Origin: Pseudomonas delhiensis
GTDB taxonomy: Bacteria; Pseudomonadota; Gammaproteobacteria; Pseudomonadales; Pseudomonadaceae
Assembly: GCF_900187975.1 (NCBI RefSeq)
Contig: NZ_FZPC01000034.1
Location: 1 to 63,644, forward strand
Direction: 5' to 3'
DNA: 63,644 nt
The notes beneath the pieces are model-generated. The model worked only from the letters and a program-made list of their open reading frames with translations. It was not told the origin of the DNA and made no database searches. Positions 27,601 through 35,246 of the stretch are shown here, piece after piece. Within the stretch, counting starts at the first letter, position 1. Each line of letters opens with the position of its first letter. The translations under genes and the position numbers were made by a program.

Positions 27601-28177
27601 TGGCGAAGCCATGCAGGCCCAGGTCGAGCAGCTCCTGGGTGTTGCACGGGTAGAGTATCGGCAGGCCGGCGGCGATGAAGATCGGGTCGGAGAAGTTGAT
27701 CACCGACGAGGACTTGACGCCGTGGTCGTCGCCGGCGATGGCCAGCACGCCGCCGTGCCTGTTGGTGCCCGCGCTGCCCAGGTGGCGCAGGGCGTCGGCG
27801 CTGCGGTCGGTGCCCGGGCCCTTGCCGTACCAGATGCCGAACACCCCGTCCACCTTCGAGCCGGGCAGCAGGCCCACGTACTGCGAGCCCCAGACCGCGG
27901 TGGCCGCCAGGTCCTCGTTGACCCCCGGCATGAAGTGGATGTCGTTGGCTTCCAGGCGTGCCTGCTGGGCCCACAGCTCCATGTCGTAGCGGCCCAGCGG
28001 CGAGCCGCGGTAGCCGGAGATGAAGCCGCCGGTGTTCAGGCCCGCGGCCTGGTCGCGCCAGCGCTGCTGCAATGGCAGGCGGGCCAGGGCCTGGGTGCCG
28101 GTGAGGTAGATCCAGCCTTCCCGGGTTTCGAACTTGTCGTCGAGCGTGACGCTCTGGTGGGGTCGAGGGGCGTTCAT
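24668..28177 (-). CDS. Indolepyruvate ferredoxin oxidoreductase family protein (fused long form)
   Basis: An 1,169-residue single-chain 2-oxoacid:ferredoxin oxidoreductase with the large and small subunits fused. It decarboxylates a 2-oxoacid (typically an arylpyruvate) with CoA to the acyl-CoA. The N-terminal pyrimidine-binding part has GGFISGYRGSPLG. The TPP site is NIGDGTYFHSGFLAIRQA, and FCSGCPHNRST is the family's central motif. Further cysteines in VCEGCGDCSRASNC and SSCNKDYSCVEGFCPSF could bind iron-sulfur clusters. The gamma-like domain starts at ITGVGGTGVVTIGQVLG. ATG follows an AGGAG site. First gene of the operon, downstream of the AraC regulator gene; motif site 3 lies 131 bases upstream. 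Confidence 0.92.
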   Translation of the reverse strand: MNAPRPHQSVTLDDKFETREGWIYLTGTQALARLPLQQRWRDQAAGLNTGGFISGYRGSPLGRYDMELWAQQARLEANDIHFMPGVNEDLAATAVWGSQYVGLLPGSKVDGVFGIWYGKGPGTDRSADALRHLGSAGTNRHGGVLAIAGDDHGVKSSSVINFSDPIFIAAGLPILYPCNTQELLDLGLHGFAMSRFCGCAVGFKVHNDVVEGGGSVRVGPDSPRIVLPELQVAPHLGPQGLNIRTFDIPLMGEERLVNHRLPAAVAYARANRLNHLLQEVPGARLGVLSAGKSYQDVLQALAGMGLDEARQRELGLRIGKAGLIWPLDPQFVREFADGLDAILVVEEKRGILEDQVKGILYDLALPNHPRVAGKYEAAQAFAPGHGEAVLQGWGELSPTQIMHAIHARLRTLHPDLPEMALPPATHKLPGLPDPAAPNRNPGFCSGCPHNRSTQVPDGSRAMVGIGCHAMAVLHDPIKTPPMFTQMGGEGMHWLGQHRFTGEQHVFVNIGDGTYFHSGFLAIRQAIAAKANMTYKVLFNGFVSMTGGQPIDGELSVPQVVTELMAEGVRHIFVLTDDLAKHPAGSLPAGVPLLPRTELDAVMLRCRGIEGVSVIVYDQPCATERRRLRKRGKWADPDQRSFINAAVCEGCGDCSRASNCLSIEPLETPFGRKRRINQSSCNKDYSCVEGFCPSFVTVRGGKLRKARTSGVGAADFPAIPDPALPALTGDFSLLITGVGGTGVVTIGQVLGMAAHIEGLAVSVLDVTGLAQKYGAVMSHVRIATDAQRLHATRIATAEADTIVGCDLVVTAGDEALLRIRPGRTRVIVASDLVPTSDFARNPDWQMDAGALLERIRQRCGDGQLLAMEGLRIAAQLMGDSIAANMFMLGAAWQLGSVPLSHAAIMRALELNAVQVDFNKASFLWGRRAAVDLQAVEKAACAGSPVAPAPRIDMSLEAIVQRSMAYLADYQNQAYARRYKALVDRARTAERERNLGERFSTAVARYYFKLLAIKDEYEVARLYASDSFRQELDAVFEGDYKVHFNLGAWPFGGLDKDGKPYKKEVGPWLLKAFGLLKHCKGLRGTLLDPFRNGAERRLALRLLAEYEREIDGLIARLDAGNLDAAVALASLPEKIRGYGHVRQRHVEQVEKERAQLEASLRDIARAPAAPR

Positions 28178-28468
28178 CAGGACTCCTGCTTATTCTTGTT
28201 CTGTCGCTTCCCTTTCGTTTCGGTGCTGCCGTGGCCGCTGCGAAGGCGTTCGCGCGGCGCCGGCTCACGTCAGGATCACGGAAGATGGTGGAGCGGGATG
28301 CCGTGGGGGACTGTCCGGGATTTGCGCTGCGAAGGTGCGGAAGAGGCAGGCGTGGCTACCCCTTTCGGGGTATCGGGAAGGCCGCTCCAGGGGGCCGCTG
28401 GCCAACCCCCTGGACGCTGGGCGATCGGTGCGCCGCCGCCCGGCGGGCAGGGGCGAGGTGGCGGGGCC
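28178..28468. promoter_or_regulatory. Leader/promoter region of the oxidoreductase operon
   Basis: This 291-base gap separates the AraC-type gene from the ferredoxin oxidoreductase. It holds shared motif site 3 (28309-28326) and a perfect palindrome TACCCC-TTTC-GGGGTA (28357-28372), 31 bases further upstream in the sense of the operon. No open frame is credible here. Confidence 0.5.
28309..28326 (-). promoter_or_regulatory. Shared operator-like motif, site 3 (ferredoxin oxidoreductase operon)
   Basis: GACTGTCCGGGATTTGCG on the plus strand. It differs from site 1 (14857-14874) at two positions and has the same orientation relative to its operon. It lies 131 bases upstream of the oxidoreductase ATG. 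Confidence 0.6.
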
Positions 28469-29431
28469 TCAGCTGCCCTTGTGTTCCTGCCAGCGCTTGC
28501 GCGCGCGCAGGTAGGCGGCGCTGTCGGCGTAGCCCAGGTGCTCGGCGATCTGCTCGCGGCCCAGGCCCTGCAACTCCAGGTACTGCTCCTGTTCCAGGCG
28601 CACCGCGGCCAGCACCTGGCGGTAGCCCAGGTCCTGTTCCTGCAGGTGCCGGCGCAGGGTACGCGGGGTCAGGTGCAGGGCCGCGGCGGCGCTTTCCAGG
28701 CTGGGCGGTATGCCGCTTTCCAGCTCGTGGCGGATGTGCTGCGCGACCCTGGCGGCGGGCCCGCTGAACTGCTGCAGGCGCGCCAGGCGCTGTTCCAGGC
28801 CGCTGACGATCAGCTCCGCCACCACCGGGTGGTGGCCGCGCATGGGGATGTCGAGCACGCGCCTGTCGAACACCAGGCGGCTGTGCTCGCTGGCGAAGCG
28901 CAGGTGGGGCCCGAACCACTCGCGGTACTCGGCGTGGTAGGGCGGCCGCGGGTAGTCGAACTCGGCGCGTAGCGGCAGCACCGGCTCCACGCAGCCTTCG
29001 CGCAGCTGCGTCATGGTCATCGCCAGGGCGTGCTCGCAGTAGGGCCGGCGCAGGCGTTCGGAGCCCTCGATGCGCACTTCGAGGATCAGTTGGCCGTCTT
29101 CCTCGCTGATGTGCAGGCGGTCCAGGTCAGAGCCCAGCCGGGCGAAACGCTGCCAGTGGCGCAGGGCCTCGCCGACGGTGGCGCTGCACAGGGCGAGGTG
29201 GACCAGCACGAAGCGGTCGCCGGGGGCGAACTGGCCGAACAGGTGCAGGCCGATGGCCGGGTCGATGCGGGCCGCGCGCTCCCACAGCTGTTCCAGCCCG
29301 GGCAGGTCGAATTCCAGCACGTCGCATTGCTCGCCGAGAAAGCGCGCCAGCACCCGGCCCATGGCGCCGCGGTGGCGTTTGCAGACGGCAGCGCTGGCCA
29401 CTTTTGTCTGATTTTTGTCCCTTTCGGACAT
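28469..29431 (-). CDS. AraC-family transcriptional regulator
   Basis: A 320-residue regulator. The N-terminal ~200 residues match the ligand-sensing domain of OruR/GbdR-like AraC proteins (Arabinose_bd-type), for example IDPAIGLHLFGQFAPGDRFVLVHLALCSATVGEAL. The C-terminal double helix-turn-helix spans about 245-315, with LESAAAALHLTPRTLRRHLQEQ and EQIAEHLGYADSAAYLRARKRW; the usual SxFxRAFKRW is slightly altered. It is divergent from the arylsulfatase operon (96-base gap) and upstream of the oxidoreductase operon, so either could be its target. Two TTTTGTC direct repeats 11 bases apart (29402-29419) overlap its first codons and could be an operator. Confidence 0.88.
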   Translation of the reverse strand: MSERDKNQTKVASAAVCKRHRGAMGRVLARFLGEQCDVLEFDLPGLEQLWERAARIDPAIGLHLFGQFAPGDRFVLVHLALCSATVGEALRHWQRFARLGSDLDRLHISEEDGQLILEVRIEGSERLRRPYCEHALAMTMTQLREGCVEPVLPLRAEFDYPRPPYHAEYREWFGPHLRFASEHSRLVFDRRVLDIPMRGHHPVVAELIVSGLEQRLARLQQFSGPAARVAQHIRHELESGIPPSLESAAAALHLTPRTLRRHLQEQDLGYRQVLAAVRLEQEQYLELQGLGREQIAEHLGYADSAAYLRARKRWQEHKGS

Positions 29432-29527
29432 GTCTCGTCTGGCCCCTGTTGCCGTTTCATGTGCCCGACAGAGCCGTGCCAAGGCGCGGCGCCGTCGATC
29501 GCCCGATCATATAACGAGAACCACGCA

Positions 29528-31171
29528 ATGACCGAGATGCCTACTCGCCCGCAACAGGGGGCCGCGCCCTCGTCCCCGGCCAGGCGCCGCCGCCCGCTGG
29601 TGCGGGCGCTGCTGGGCCTGGCGCTGTCCGCGCTGCTGCCCGCGCTGCCGGCGGCCGCGGCGGACAAGCCGAACATCGTGGTGATATTCGGCGACGACAT
29701 CGGCCTGTGGAACCTCAGCGCCTACAGCCGCGGCGCCATGGGCTACCGCACGCCGAACATCGACAGCATCGCCAAGGGCGGCGCCATCTTCAGCGACCAC
29801 TACGCCCAGCCCAGCTGCACCGCCGGGCGCGCGGCCTTCATCACCGGCCAGCTGCCGATCCGCTCGGGGATGACCACCGTCGGCCAGCCCGGCGGCATGC
29901 TCGGCCTGAAGCCGCAGACCGTGACCCTGGCCGAGGTGCTCAAGCCCCAGGGCTACACCAGCGGCCAGTTCGGCAAGAACCACCTGGGCGACCGCAACGA
30001 GCACCTGCCGACGGTGCACGGCTTCGACGAGTTCTTCGGCAACCTCTACCACCTCAACACCGAGGAAGAGCCGGAGGACATCGACTACCCCGCCGACCCC
30101 GACTTCAAGAAGCGCTATGGCCCGCGCGGCGTGCTGCACTGCTTCGCCACCGGCGCCGAGCAGCCCGGCGACGACCCGCGCTTCGGCAAGTGGGGCCGGC
30201 AGCGCTGCGAGGACACCGGCCCGCTGACGCGCAAGCGCATGGAGACCGTCGACCAGGAGCTGATCCAGGCCTCGTTCAGGTTCATGGACAAGGCCGTGGC
30301 CGAGAAGAAGCCATTCTTCGCCTGGATCAACACCACGCGCATGCACGTGTTCACCCACACGCCCGATAAATACCTGCAGCAGTGCAAGCAGTTCACCAGC
30401 GGCGAGGACGAGCACTGCGCCGGCATGCTGCAGCACGACGAGGACGTCGGCAGCGTGCTGAAGAAGCTCGACGACCTGGGCATCGCCGACGACACCATCG
30501 TCATCTACACCACCGACAACGGCCCGGAGCACGAGACCTATCCCTTCGGCGCCACCACGCCGTACCGCAGCACCAAGATGACCACCTGGGAAGGCGGCGT
30601 GCGCGTGCCGATGATGGTCCGCTGGCCGGGGCACATCCCGGCGGGCGAGGAGCTCAACGGCATCCAGTCCCACGAGGACCTGTTCACCACCCTGGCGGTG
30701 GCCGCCGGCGCCACCGACGTGCGCGAGCGCCTGGCCAAGGGCGACGACTTCGGCACCGGCGTGGTGAAGAAGAACTACATCGACGGCGTCGACAACCTGG
30801 CCTACTGGGAAGGCAAGGCCGGGCAGTCGGCGCGCCACGAAATCTTCTACTACGCCGAGAGCCGCCTGCAGGCCGTGCGCCTGAACCAGTGGAAGGCCCA
30901 CTTCTACACCCGCGACGGCTACTACGGCGCCACCACCACCCTGGAGATGCCCTGGCTGTTCAACATCCGCCAGGACCCCTTCGAGAGCTACGAACAGGCG
31001 CCGGGCCCGCGCGCCAACCTGATGCAGAAGAAGAGCTACGTGTTCCACCAGATGACCGACGCGATAGTCGCGCACCTGCGGACCTTCAAGGACTTCCCGC
31101 CGGCGCAGAAGGGCGTGTCGCTGAGCTTCGACCAGCTCAAGGAACAGATCCTCAGACAGGCCGAGAAGTGA
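29528..31171 (+). CDS. Arylsulfatase (type I sulfatase), exported
   Basis: A 547-residue sulfatase of the alkaline-phosphatase fold, releasing sulfate from an aromatic or alcohol sulfate ester. An N-terminal RRRRP followed by a hydrophobic stretch ending PAAAA-DKPN is an export signal, so it acts in the periplasm. Metal ligands start at FGDDIG (Asp56-Asp57). The formylglycine precursor is Cys97 in PSCTAGRAAF, a Cys-type site needing a modifying enzyme not encoded here. YTTDNGPE supplies further ligands and STKMTTWEGG matches the family. ATG at 29528 has only a weak ribosome binding site. First gene of a long plus-strand operon. Confidence 0.92.
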   Translation: MTEMPTRPQQGAAPSSPARRRRPLVRALLGLALSALLPALPAAAADKPNIVVIFGDDIGLWNLSAYSRGAMGYRTPNIDSIAKGGAIFSDHYAQPSCTAGRAAFITGQLPIRSGMTTVGQPGGMLGLKPQTVTLAEVLKPQGYTSGQFGKNHLGDRNEHLPTVHGFDEFFGNLYHLNTEEEPEDIDYPADPDFKKRYGPRGVLHCFATGAEQPGDDPRFGKWGRQRCEDTGPLTRKRMETVDQELIQASFRFMDKAVAEKKPFFAWINTTRMHVFTHTPDKYLQQCKQFTSGEDEHCAGMLQHDEDVGSVLKKLDDLGIADDTIVIYTTDNGPEHETYPFGATTPYRSTKMTTWEGGVRVPMMVRWPGHIPAGEELNGIQSHEDLFTTLAVAAGATDVRERLAKGDDFGTGVVKKNYIDGVDNLAYWEGKAGQSARHEIFYYAESRLQAVRLNQWKAHFYTRDGYYGATTTLEMPWLFNIRQDPFESYEQAPGPRANLMQKKSYVFHQMTDAIVAHLRTFKDFPPAQKGVSLSFDQLKEQILRQAEK

Positions 31172-31251
31172 ACCCTGCGGCGGCCGGACGCCCGGCCGCC
31201 GCATCCCCCGCGCGCCCGCCGCGCCCAGAACAACAAGATTGGAGTTTCCCG

Positions 31252-31785
31252 ATGAGTCAGCTCAGCCCCGCCGCGATGCAGGTCTTCGCCGCCATGCAGA
31301 ACGCCCCCGTGGTGTCCCGCGACCATGCCCGCGAGGCGATCCTGCTGCTGGAGGACGACCTGCCCTGGGTCAGCCTGCCCGACGGTTCCACCATCCAGCT
31401 GCTGCACGTGGACCTGAACCAGAACCTGTGGATCAACCGCACCCGCATGAACCCCGGCTTCGGCGTCGACACCCACTACCACACCGGCCCGGTGTTCGCG
31501 GTCACCCTGCAGGGCGAATGGTTCTACCGGGAATACCCGGACAAGGTGAACAAGGCCGGCTCCTACCTCTACGAGCCGGCGCACTCGCTGCACACCCTGT
31601 GCGTGGCCGAGGACGCCACCGAGGTCGCCGACGTCTGGTTCGCCATCTTCGGCAGCAACGTCGACATCGACGAGAAGGGCGACGTGGTACGCATCCTCGA
31701 CGCCAAGACGGCCCTGACCGTCTACCGCGCCCTGTGCGCGGCCGAGGGCAAGAGCTGCGACAAGCTGATCGTCCTCGGTGAGTGA
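31252..31785 (+). CDS. Cupin-domain protein, 2,4'-dihydroxyacetophenone dioxygenase-like
   Basis: A 177-residue cupin. Metal-binding histidines are visible in DTHYHTGPVFAVTLQGEW (motif 1) and in the HSLHTL segment (motif 2). The arrangement resembles the 2,4'-dihydroxyacetophenone dioxygenase family, which cleaves a C-C bond next to a ketone using iron. The start ATG has GGAG eight bases upstream. It lies 80 bases after the arylsulfatase, and its stop precedes the epimerase-like gene's ATG by one base. A dioxygenase role is plausible but the substrate is unknown. Confidence 0.82.
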   Translation: MSQLSPAAMQVFAAMQNAPVVSRDHAREAILLLEDDLPWVSLPDGSTIQLLHVDLNQNLWINRTRMNPGFGVDTHYHTGPVFAVTLQGEWFYREYPDKVNKAGSYLYEPAHSLHTLCVAEDATEVADVWFAIFGSNVDIDEKGDVVRILDAKTALTVYRALCAAEGKSCDKLIVLGE

Positions 31786-31786
31786 C

Positions 31787-32827
31787 ATGGCAGCGCTGAA
31801 CAGTGCGTTCGTGACCGGCGCCGGCGGCTTCATCGGCCGCCACCTGGTGCGCCGGCTGCTGGCCGAGCAGGTCGCCGTGGTCGCCCTGATGATGCCGGGC
31901 GAGCCGGTGCCGGCGGAGTGGGGCGACAGGGTGCGGGTGGTGGTCGGCGACGTGCGCCGGCTGCTGGCGCTGCGCGAGCAGATCGGGCCGGTGGATGCCG
32001 TCTTCCACCTGGCCGCGGTGGTCAGCGATTGGGGTAGCACCCAGTCCCACGTGGAGGTGACCGTCAAGGGCACCGAGCATGCCATCGAGCTGGCCCTGGG
32101 CTGGGGCGCGCACTTCGTGGTGACCACCAGCGTCTGCGCCTTCGCCAGCGCCCTGGCCAGGGGCCGGCTGGACGAGGACAGCCCGGTGGGCGTGCCCTCG
32201 TCGGCCTACGAGTTCTGCAAGCAGGAGCAGGAGCGCGTCACCCGCGAGGGCGTCAGGCGCGGGCTCAAGGCCACCATCGTGCGGCCGGCCAACGTCTTCG
32301 GCGTCGGCAGCCTGCCCTGGGTGAATTCGCTGGTGCAGGTGCTGCGCGAAGGCGCGCCCTGCCTGCTGGGCTCCGGCAAGTGGGACGCCGGCCTGGTGCA
32401 CGTCGACAACCTGGTGGAGATCCTGCTCGCTTGCGCGCGCTCGGAGTACGTGCACGGCGAGGTGTTCATCGCCGCCGACGGCTTCGGCGTGACCTGGAAG
32501 ACCTACCTGGAGGCCCTGGCCAGGGCCGCCGGCACGCCGCCGCCGAAAAGCCTGCCGAACTGGCTGGCGCGCTTCATGGCCAGCGCCCTGGAATGGTGGG
32601 GGCACCTGCGCAAGCAGGCGCAGCGCCCGCACCTGACGCGCCAGACCTTCCGCCTGATGGGCGGGCCCAACGAGTTCGCCACCGACAAGGCCAGGCGCCT
32701 GCTGGGCTACCGGCCGCCGGTGAGCTTCGAGGCGGCCATGGCCGAGCTGGCCGAACACTTCCGCACACAGCAACAGGCGCCGGCGGGCGCCGCAAGCGCA
32801 ACGGCAAGGCTGGAGAGTCGAGCATGA
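31787..32827 (+). CDS. NAD-dependent epimerase/dehydratase (3-beta-HSD-like)
   Basis: A 346-residue extended short-chain dehydrogenase. The NAD motif TGAGGFIG is at the N-terminus and the active-site YxxxK is in SSAYEFCKQE. HLAAVVSDWG, RPANVFGVG and GLVHVDNLVEILL follow the pattern of 3-beta-hydroxysteroid dehydrogenase/isomerase-like and sterol-modifying proteins. ATG at 31787 is preferred (GGTGA upstream); GTG at 31778 would overlap the cupin gene. Its stop overlaps the next SDR start (ATGA), so the dehydrogenases are translationally coupled. Confidence 0.86.
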   Translation: MAALNSAFVTGAGGFIGRHLVRRLLAEQVAVVALMMPGEPVPAEWGDRVRVVVGDVRRLLALREQIGPVDAVFHLAAVVSDWGSTQSHVEVTVKGTEHAIELALGWGAHFVVTTSVCAFASALARGRLDEDSPVGVPSSAYEFCKQEQERVTREGVRRGLKATIVRPANVFGVGSLPWVNSLVQVLREGAPCLLGSGKWDAGLVHVDNLVEILLACARSEYVHGEVFIAADGFGVTWKTYLEALARAAGTPPPKSLPNWLARFMASALEWWGHLRKQAQRPHLTRQTFRLMGGPNEFATDKARRLLGYRPPVSFEAAMAELAEHFRTQQQAPAGAASATARLESRA

Positions 32828-33648
32828 GCCAGTGGATCCACGGCGCCCCGCGGGTCGCCTTCGTCTCCGGCGCCGGCAGCGGCATCGGCCTGCAGATCGC
32901 CAAGGCCCTGGCGGCTGACGGCGCGAGCCTGGCGCTGTTCGACCTGCGCCTGGAGCCGCGGGTGCTCGATGAGCTGCGCGCCCTGTGCCGGCAGCCGCAG
33001 CAGCGGGTGGAGGCGTTCGTCGTCGACATCACCCAGGCCGTGGAGGTCGACACGGCGGTGGAGGCCGCCGTGGCCAGGCTGGGCGTGCCGGACTTCGCCT
33101 TCAACTCGGCGGGCATCCTGCGCACCGCGCTGTTCACCGAACTGCCGGCGGAGACCTTCGAGCTGGTAGTGCGCATCAACCTGATCGGCAGCCGCAACTT
33201 CGCCGCCGGCGTGCTGCGGCACATGCCCCGCGGCGGCCACCTGGTGCTGGTGGCTTCGCTGGCCGGGATCATCGGCGGCTACACCCAGGCCGCCTACAGC
33301 GCCTCCAAGTTCGGCGTGGTGGGCCTGGCCGAGGTCCTGCGCCTGGAGCAGAAGCCGCGCGGCATCGACGTGTCGGTGGTGTGCCCCGGGGAGATCGCCA
33401 CGCCCCTGCTGACCTACGAGCGCCAGCATGGCAGCAAGGTCACCGAGGCGCTCAATGCCACCGCCGGGGTGCTGACGGTGGAGGAGGCGGTGGCCGGCAT
33501 CCTCGATGGCCTGCGCCGGCGCCAGTTCATGATCACTCCGGGCCTGCGGGCCAGGCTGCTGCGGGCCATGGCGCGCAAGACCAGCGGCCTGCTGCGCTGG
33601 ATCACCGACCAGACCCTCGCCAAGGCGCTGCGCGCCGAGCGCCGCTGA
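32824..33648 (+). CDS. SDR-family oxidoreductase
   Basis: A 274-residue classical short-chain dehydrogenase/reductase. The cofactor motif SGAGSGIG and the acidic residue in LFDLRLE favour NAD. NSAGIL (a variant of NNAG) and the active site Ser...YSASK (AAYSASKFGV) are intact. The C-terminal part, with RAMARKTSGLLRWITDQTL, resembles SDRs acting on hydrophobic or membrane-associated substrates. It is coupled to the epimerase-like gene by a four-base overlap and lies 65 bases before the DUF1254/DUF1214 gene. Confidence 0.9.
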   Translation: MSQWIHGAPRVAFVSGAGSGIGLQIAKALAADGASLALFDLRLEPRVLDELRALCRQPQQRVEAFVVDITQAVEVDTAVEAAVARLGVPDFAFNSAGILRTALFTELPAETFELVVRINLIGSRNFAAGVLRHMPRGGHLVLVASLAGIIGGYTQAAYSASKFGVVGLAEVLRLEQKPRGIDVSVVCPGEIATPLLTYERQHGSKVTEALNATAGVLTVEEAVAGILDGLRRRQFMITPGLRARLLRAMARKTSGLLRWITDQTLAKALRAERR

Positions 33649-33713
33649 ACCCGCGCCGGCCGAGGCGGGAGTCGCGGCCGGCAAACCGACAGGCATTTGC
33701 ATGGGAGACCCGT

Positions 33714-35246
33714 ATGCCACGTAGAACACTGATGATGCCGTTGCTGCTGGCGATGGCGCTGCAGGGCCAGGCCGCGGAGTCGGCCACGGCGGAGCCGGTC
33801 GGCGGGCAGCCCGCCGCGGGGGCGCGGCCCTCGGTGAGCGACTTCGACTACCAGGTGAAGTACCAGCGCGCCTTCGAGGCGGTGCTCTGGTCGCTGCCCT
33901 CGGTGCAGGCCCAGAGCGGCCGCGAGGCCACCCTCGGTGGCCTGGGCGCCAGGGACAACGACATAGTCGCCATGTCCGGCCCGGCCACGCCCAGGTTCGA
34001 GACCTGGACCGCCAACAGCTCCACGCCCTACGTCTTCGCCTACTCGGACCTGGCGCGCGAGCCGGTGGTGCTGGAGGTGCCGCCGGCAGGGCCCGACGGC
34101 AGCCTCTACGGCCAGGTGACGGACGCCTGGCAGATGACCATCGCCGACATCGGGCCTTCGGGCATCGACGCCGGCAAGGGCGGCAAGCTGCTGCTCACCG
34201 GCCCCGACTTCAAGGGCACGGTGCCGGCCGGCTACCGCCAGGTGGTGTCGCCGACCCGGCGGATCGTCTTCGCCTTCCGCTCGGTGCGCGCGCCGGGCAA
34301 GAGCGCCGCGGACGCCTATGCCTACTCGAAGCGCCTGAAGATGTACTACCTGTCGCAGGCGGCCAAGCCACCACAGCAGCGCTTCGTCGACGCCGTGGAT
34401 CAGCGCTTTTCGTCACTGCTGCCCCAGGACGAGCGCTACTTCCGGCTGCTCCACGACACCATCGCCTACGAGCCGGCGCGCCCCCAGGACAGGCACATGC
34501 TCGGCCTGCTGGCTTCGCTGGGCATCGAGCAGGGCAAGCCCTACCAGCCGGACGAGAAGACCCGCCGGGCCATGCGCCAGGCGGTGGTGGATGTCTGGTT
34601 CTACCTGCAGCAGCGCTTCGACCAACTGCCCAGGGATTACTACTACTGGCCCGACCGCCAGTACGTGCCGCTGCTGCTGCCCGACGCCAACCGCGGCTTC
34701 AGCTTCGAATACCCCGGGCGCATCGACATCGATGGCCGCGCCCTGGCGTTCTTCTGGTGCACCCTGGTGCCCCGGCAGGTGCCCGAGCGGCCCGCGGCCT
34801 ACTACCTGATGGCCATGGCGGACAACCAGGGGCGGCCGCTGGAGGCGGGAGCCACCTACAAGCTGGTGGTGCCGGCGGACATGCCGGTGAAGCAGTTCTG
34901 GTCGCTGACCCTCTACGACCGCGCCACCATGGCCTTCATCTACACCCGGGAGGGGCGCACCACGCTGGACTCCTACGGCCTGGACAAGATGAAGAAGAAC
35001 GCCGACGGCAGCGTCACCCTCTACGTCGGCCCGCAGGCGCCCAAGGGCCTGGAAGCCAACTGGATTCCCACCGGCGGCAAGCGCCCGCTGCCGGCCCTGC
35101 GCTTCTACGGCGCCACCGACGCGCTGTTCGACAAGCGCTTCAAGATGCCCGACTTCGAGCGGCTGGACGAGCCCGCCGCGGCTAGCCTCGGCCAGCCGGG
35201 CGTCATACCGGCGGGCCTGGCCATGGGTAGCCACCTGCTGCCATGA
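33714..35246 (+). CDS. DUF1254/DUF1214 domain protein, exported
   Basis: A 510-residue protein with a signal peptide ending near GQAAES. It has the DUF1254 N-terminal region (NSSTPYVFAYSDLAREPVVLEVPP) and the DUF1214 C-terminal region (AYYLMAMADNQGRPLEAG, QFWSLTLYDRATMAFI, PKGLEANWIPTGG). Function in the family is poorly defined; such proteins often accompany catabolism of hydrophobic compounds. ATG has GGGAG upstream. Its stop overlaps the ATG of the porin-like gene. A paralog, about 475 residues, is encoded at 36253-37680 in the same operon. Confidence 0.87.
   Translation: MPRRTLMMPLLLAMALQGQAAESATAEPVGGQPAAGARPSVSDFDYQVKYQRAFEAVLWSLPSVQAQSGREATLGGLGARDNDIVAMSGPATPRFETWTANSSTPYVFAYSDLAREPVVLEVPPAGPDGSLYGQVTDAWQMTIADIGPSGIDAGKGGKLLLTGPDFKGTVPAGYRQVVSPTRRIVFAFRSVRAPGKSAADAYAYSKRLKMYYLSQAAKPPQQRFVDAVDQRFSSLLPQDERYFRLLHDTIAYEPARPQDRHMLGLLASLGIEQGKPYQPDEKTRRAMRQAVVDVWFYLQQRFDQLPRDYYYWPDRQYVPLLLPDANRGFSFEYPGRIDIDGRALAFFWCTLVPRQVPERPAAYYLMAMADNQGRPLEAGATYKLVVPADMPVKQFWSLTLYDRATMAFIYTREGRTTLDSYGLDKMKKNADGSVTLYVGPQAPKGLEANWIPTGGKRPLPALRFYGATDALFDKRFKMPDFERLDEPAAASLGQPGVIPAGLAMGSHLLP

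Noticed and set aside
24323..28972. A 1,549-codon plus-strand open frame
   Set aside because: It is antisense to the ferredoxin oxidoreductase and spans parts of several minus-strand genes, with no recognisable motif.
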